A stretch of 6,690 nucleotides of DNA from Pseudanabaenales cyanobacterium. GTDB taxonomy: Bacteria > Cyanobacteriota > Cyanobacteriia > Phormidesmidales > Phormidesmidaceae. Within the stretch, counting starts at the first letter, position 1. Each line of letters starts with the position of its first letter. Below are positions 5,385 through 6,690 of this stretch, in pieces. A model generated the notes under the pieces. That model saw only the letters and a program-made list of their open reading frames with translations, had not been told where the DNA came from and made no database searches. The stretch spans positions 1 through 6,690 of the forward strand of contig JAKSDM010001289.1 of assembly GCA_022360135.1 (NCBI GenBank). The letters are read 5' to 3'. Made by a program: the position numbers and the translations under genes.

Positions 5385-5406
5385 AAAAAAATACCCCTCA
5401 AGGGTA
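5385..5406 (-). terminator. Terminator-like hairpin on the minus strand, without an obvious upstream gene
   Basis: Read on the minus strand, TACCC (5406-5402), loop TTGAG, GGGTA (5396-5392) is followed by seven T (5391-5385), the layout of an intrinsic terminator, though with only 5 bp of stem. On the plus strand the A-run precedes the hairpin, so it does not suit the HEAT gene that ends at 5343. No credible minus-strand gene ends just before it. Confidence 0.35.
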
Positions 5407-5429
5407 GGCTTTCCGGATTAGGGGAATTC

Positions 5430-5453
5430 TATAATGAATGTATATGCCATATA
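5430..5453 (+). promoter_or_regulatory. Candidate promoter (-10) and overlapping palindromic operator before the 72-aa gene
   Basis: TATAAT (5430-5435) is a perfect -10 hexamer; at 16-18 bp upstream there is no TTGACA-like -35, so an activator or alternative sigma factor would be needed. TATATG-C-CATATA (5441-5453) is a perfect 13-bp palindrome sitting where transcription would start, a natural repressor position. The leader to ATG 5577 would be about 135 nt. The rest of the 5344-5576 spacer has short repeats only, such as TGGCAAAA twice and GTCTAG twice. Confidence 0.35.
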
Positions 5454-5576
5454 GTAAATTGGCAAAAATGTCTAGGATTAAAGTAGCGATATTTACAGAT
5501 TTTAACGTCTAGTCTGGCAAAATTAGGAGCGGCGAACCGTTGCTCAATATTCTTATTTACACAATAGGAGGAAGCC

Positions 5577-5795
5577 ATGGTTGATAGACCAGTTGAAGCG
5601 CCAACTGGGGGGCAAATGCTCTGGAAACTGGAAGGGACCGATCGGGTCTTACATCTGCGGCATAATTCGTCAGAACCATGGCGACCGTATGAAGAATTTC
5701 CGCAGTATGTTCGGCCCGATCCTGAAGGATTTTCCAAAGGACTCGCCACTTTTCTAGCCCTCCTGAAAAGGGATTGGACAACCGCCAAATCTTAG
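5577..5795 (+). CDS. Small conserved-looking protein of unknown function (72 aa)
   Basis: The gene is supported by a consensus ribosome binding site, AGGAGG (5566-5571), 5 nt before ATG 5577, the best in the window. The 72-residue product has no signal peptide, membrane helix or cysteine. It has the order Pro/Gly N-terminus (VEAPTGGQ), a short strand-like part (LWKLEGTDRVLHLRH, 15-29), an aromatic/Pro/acidic part (EPWRPYEEFPQYVRPDPEG) and a C-terminal helix (FSKGLATFLALLKRDW). Such a composition suggests a small folded domain, not random sequence. I do not recognise the family and assign no function. It stands alone: 233 bp after the HEAT gene, with its own candidate promoter, and it converges on the pentapeptide-repeat gene. 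A 119-codon reading frame on the opposite strand (5429-5788) is judged a shadow of it. Confidence 0.8.
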   Translation: MVDRPVEAPTGGQMLWKLEGTDRVLHLRHNSSEPWRPYEEFPQYVRPDPEGFSKGLATFLALLKRDWTTAKS

Positions 5796-5846
5796 AGCCG
5801 GTTAAATCCTAGAGAAAGAAAGGCGCACAATACCGTTCGAATAAAT

Positions 5847-5888
5847 CCGATAATCGGTCGTAGAGACGTTGCAGGCAACGTCTCTACG
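5847..5888. repeat. Perfect 14-bp-arm inverted repeat with adjacent 11-bp palindrome
   Basis: CGTAGAGACGTTGC (5859-5872) and GCAACGTCTCTACG (5875-5888) are exact reverse complements separated by AG. Just before, CCGAT-A-ATCGG (5847-5857) is an 11-bp palindrome. The GTAGAGACGTTGC type palindrome is, from general knowledge, a common interspersed repeat in cyanobacterial genomes. It sits between two convergent genes (72-aa gene and pentapeptide gene), so it may also act as a two-way terminator, although T-runs are absent. Confidence 0.8.
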
Positions 5889-5919
5889 TGTTATTTGGGA
5901 CAGCTAAAATTGTCAGCGC

Positions 5920-6690
5920 TTAAGGGGCGTTGCTTAGGCTTTCTAAGGTAGTTGTGCGAGTCAGGGGATGCATGGTTTCCAGTTCTATTTTAGGCTGACT
6001 GAGCAGCCGCGATCGCATCGCTTCACTCAGTCCTTGAACTTGGGTGAAGTCTGCTCCAGCAATGCTTTCAAATTGCTCAAAGGCTGCATCTGTAAGGTCC
6101 ACTGCACGTAAATCCACCCGGGCTAAATTGGCCCCGTTCAAGCGGGCGTTGCGTAAAAAAGCCCCGGTCAAGATAGCGCCCCGCAAGTCCGCTTGAACCA
6201 GACGCGCTCCGCACAGATTTGCCCCAGTCAGGTCAGCTCCTCCCAAGTACGCCCCCAGCAAGTTGGCGTTCTGTAAATCAGCATTTCGTAGGTTAGCCGT
6301 ATTCAGCGGCGCCCCATTTAGATTCGCCCCCGGACCAATGGCTCCAGAAGATTTGTAGGCAAAATCCGGCGGAAAAAGTGTTTGGCTATCGTACCGCGCG
6401 CCTAGCAGTTGGGTGTCGGTTAAATCTGCTCCCCTCAGATCCGCTCCACTGAGATCAACCCGAAATAAACAGGCTCCCAGCAAGTTGGCCTGCTGCAATG
6501 TGGCTTTGCTCAGATCGGCTCCCCGCAGATCGGCGCCGCTCAGATCCGCCTTAATCAGGTTAGATTGACTGAGATCGGCTCGAATTAGCGTGGCTCGATT
6601 CAAATTGGCTGCTGACAAATCAAAACCCCTCAGGTCGAGTTGATACAGATCCGCCTGACTTAGAGGAATACCTGCTTTGAGGATCGACAA
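5920..6690 (-). CDS. Pentapeptide-repeat protein, start possibly outside window
   Basis: At least 256 codons are visible on the minus strand. The product consists of A(D/N)LxG-type pentapeptide repeats that fold as a right-handed quadrilateral beta helix. Block 1 covers residues about 11-98, block 2 about 122-205. Between them lies a 23-residue insert (ARYDSQTLFPPDF...GAIGPGA, 99-121) of the kind that separates coils in other cyanobacterial members. The C-terminal part contains FEQFESIAGADFTQVQGLSE (204-223) and a non-repeat tail ending at 256. No signal peptide or enzymatic domain is visible. The frame is open to the last base; the codon at 6690-6688 is TTG, which could be a start, but the gene may equally continue beyond the window. 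The function of most such proteins is unknown, and nothing here links it to phycobilisomes. Confidence 0.92.
   Translation of the reverse strand: MSILKAGIPLSQADLYQLDLRGFDLSAANLNRATLIRADLSQSNLIKADLSGADLRGADLSKATLQQANLLGACLFRVDLSGADLRGADLTDTQLLGARYDSQTLFPPDFAYKSSGAIGPGANLNGAPLNTANLRNADLQNANLLGAYLGGADLTGANLCGARLVQADLRGAILTGAFLRNARLNGANLARVDLRAVDLTDAAFEQFESIAGADFTQVQGLSEAMRSRLLSQPKIELETMHPLTRTTTLESLSNAP
6009..6016. repeat. HIP1 octamer
   Basis: This is the second perfect GCGATCGC in the window, inside the pentapeptide-repeat gene. Confidence 0.85.

Noticed and set aside
5492..5509. HLR1-like (RpaB) site TTTACAGATTTTAACGTC before the 72-aa gene
   Set aside because: The second half matches poorly and the position is 57 bp downstream of the only good -10 box.
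5429..5788. 119-codon open frame on the minus strand, with the minus-strand terminator-like hairpin just after it
   Set aside because: It lies opposite the 72-aa gene that has a consensus ribosome site; its product is rich in Ser, Arg and Cys without domain logic, typical of a shadow frame.
1..6690. CRISPR array, tRNA, rRNA, transposase or prophage genes
   Set aside because: No regularly spaced repeats, cloverleaf sequences or mobile-element proteins were seen on either strand.

Overview
The window comes from a cyanobacterium that makes phycobilisomes. Five intact genes belong to families tied to heme, bilin or phycobilisome biology: ferrochelatase with the cyanobacterial/plastid C-terminal CAB segment, heme oxygenase 1, phycocyanobilin:ferredoxin oxidoreductase PcyA, a CpcT-type bilin lyase and a divergent allophycocyanin-alpha-like protein. 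Two perfect HIP1 octamers (GCGATCGC), a TGAC heptamer tandem repeat and long intergenic palindromes fit the same assignment. No genus can be named from the sequence.

Layout. 1-840 (+): hemH, cut at its 5' end by the window edge. 841-1123: heptamer repeats, then the ho1 leader. 1124-1840 (+): ho1. 1841-2138: about 300 bp with two large inverted repeats. 2139-2882 (+): pcyA. 2910-3081 (-): a previously unmarked small NblA-like gene that reads correctly only if one base is removed, probably a pseudogene. 3187-3792 (+): cpcT. 3887-4465 (-): phycobilisome-family protein. 4684-5343 (+): HEAT-repeat protein, preceded by a six-codon ORF whose stop overlaps its start. 5344-5576: spacer with a consensus -10 box and a 13-bp palindrome. 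5577-5795 (+): a 72-aa protein of unknown function with a strong ribosome binding site. 5859-5888: a perfect 14-bp-arm inverted repeat. 5920 to beyond 6690 (-): pentapeptide-repeat protein, open at the window edge.

How the genes work together. hemH, ho1 and pcyA follow the order of the reactions: iron insertion gives heme, HO1 opens heme to biliverdin, and PcyA reduces biliverdin to phycocyanobilin. CpcT then attaches phycocyanobilin to phycocyanin beta. The alpha-type phycobiliprotein paralog keeps the canonical bilin cysteine and could be a chromophore acceptor. The HEAT protein has the architecture of the CpcE/CpcF/NblB group. NblA, the family of the broken gene, promotes phycobilisome breakdown. 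The region therefore looks like a bilin supply, attachment and turnover neighbourhood. The genes are separated by long spacers and lie on both strands, so it is a cluster and not one operon.

The items most worth a second look are the frameshifted NblA-like gene, the divergent phycobiliprotein paralog, and the regulatory-looking DNA before ho1, pcyA and the 72-aa gene.
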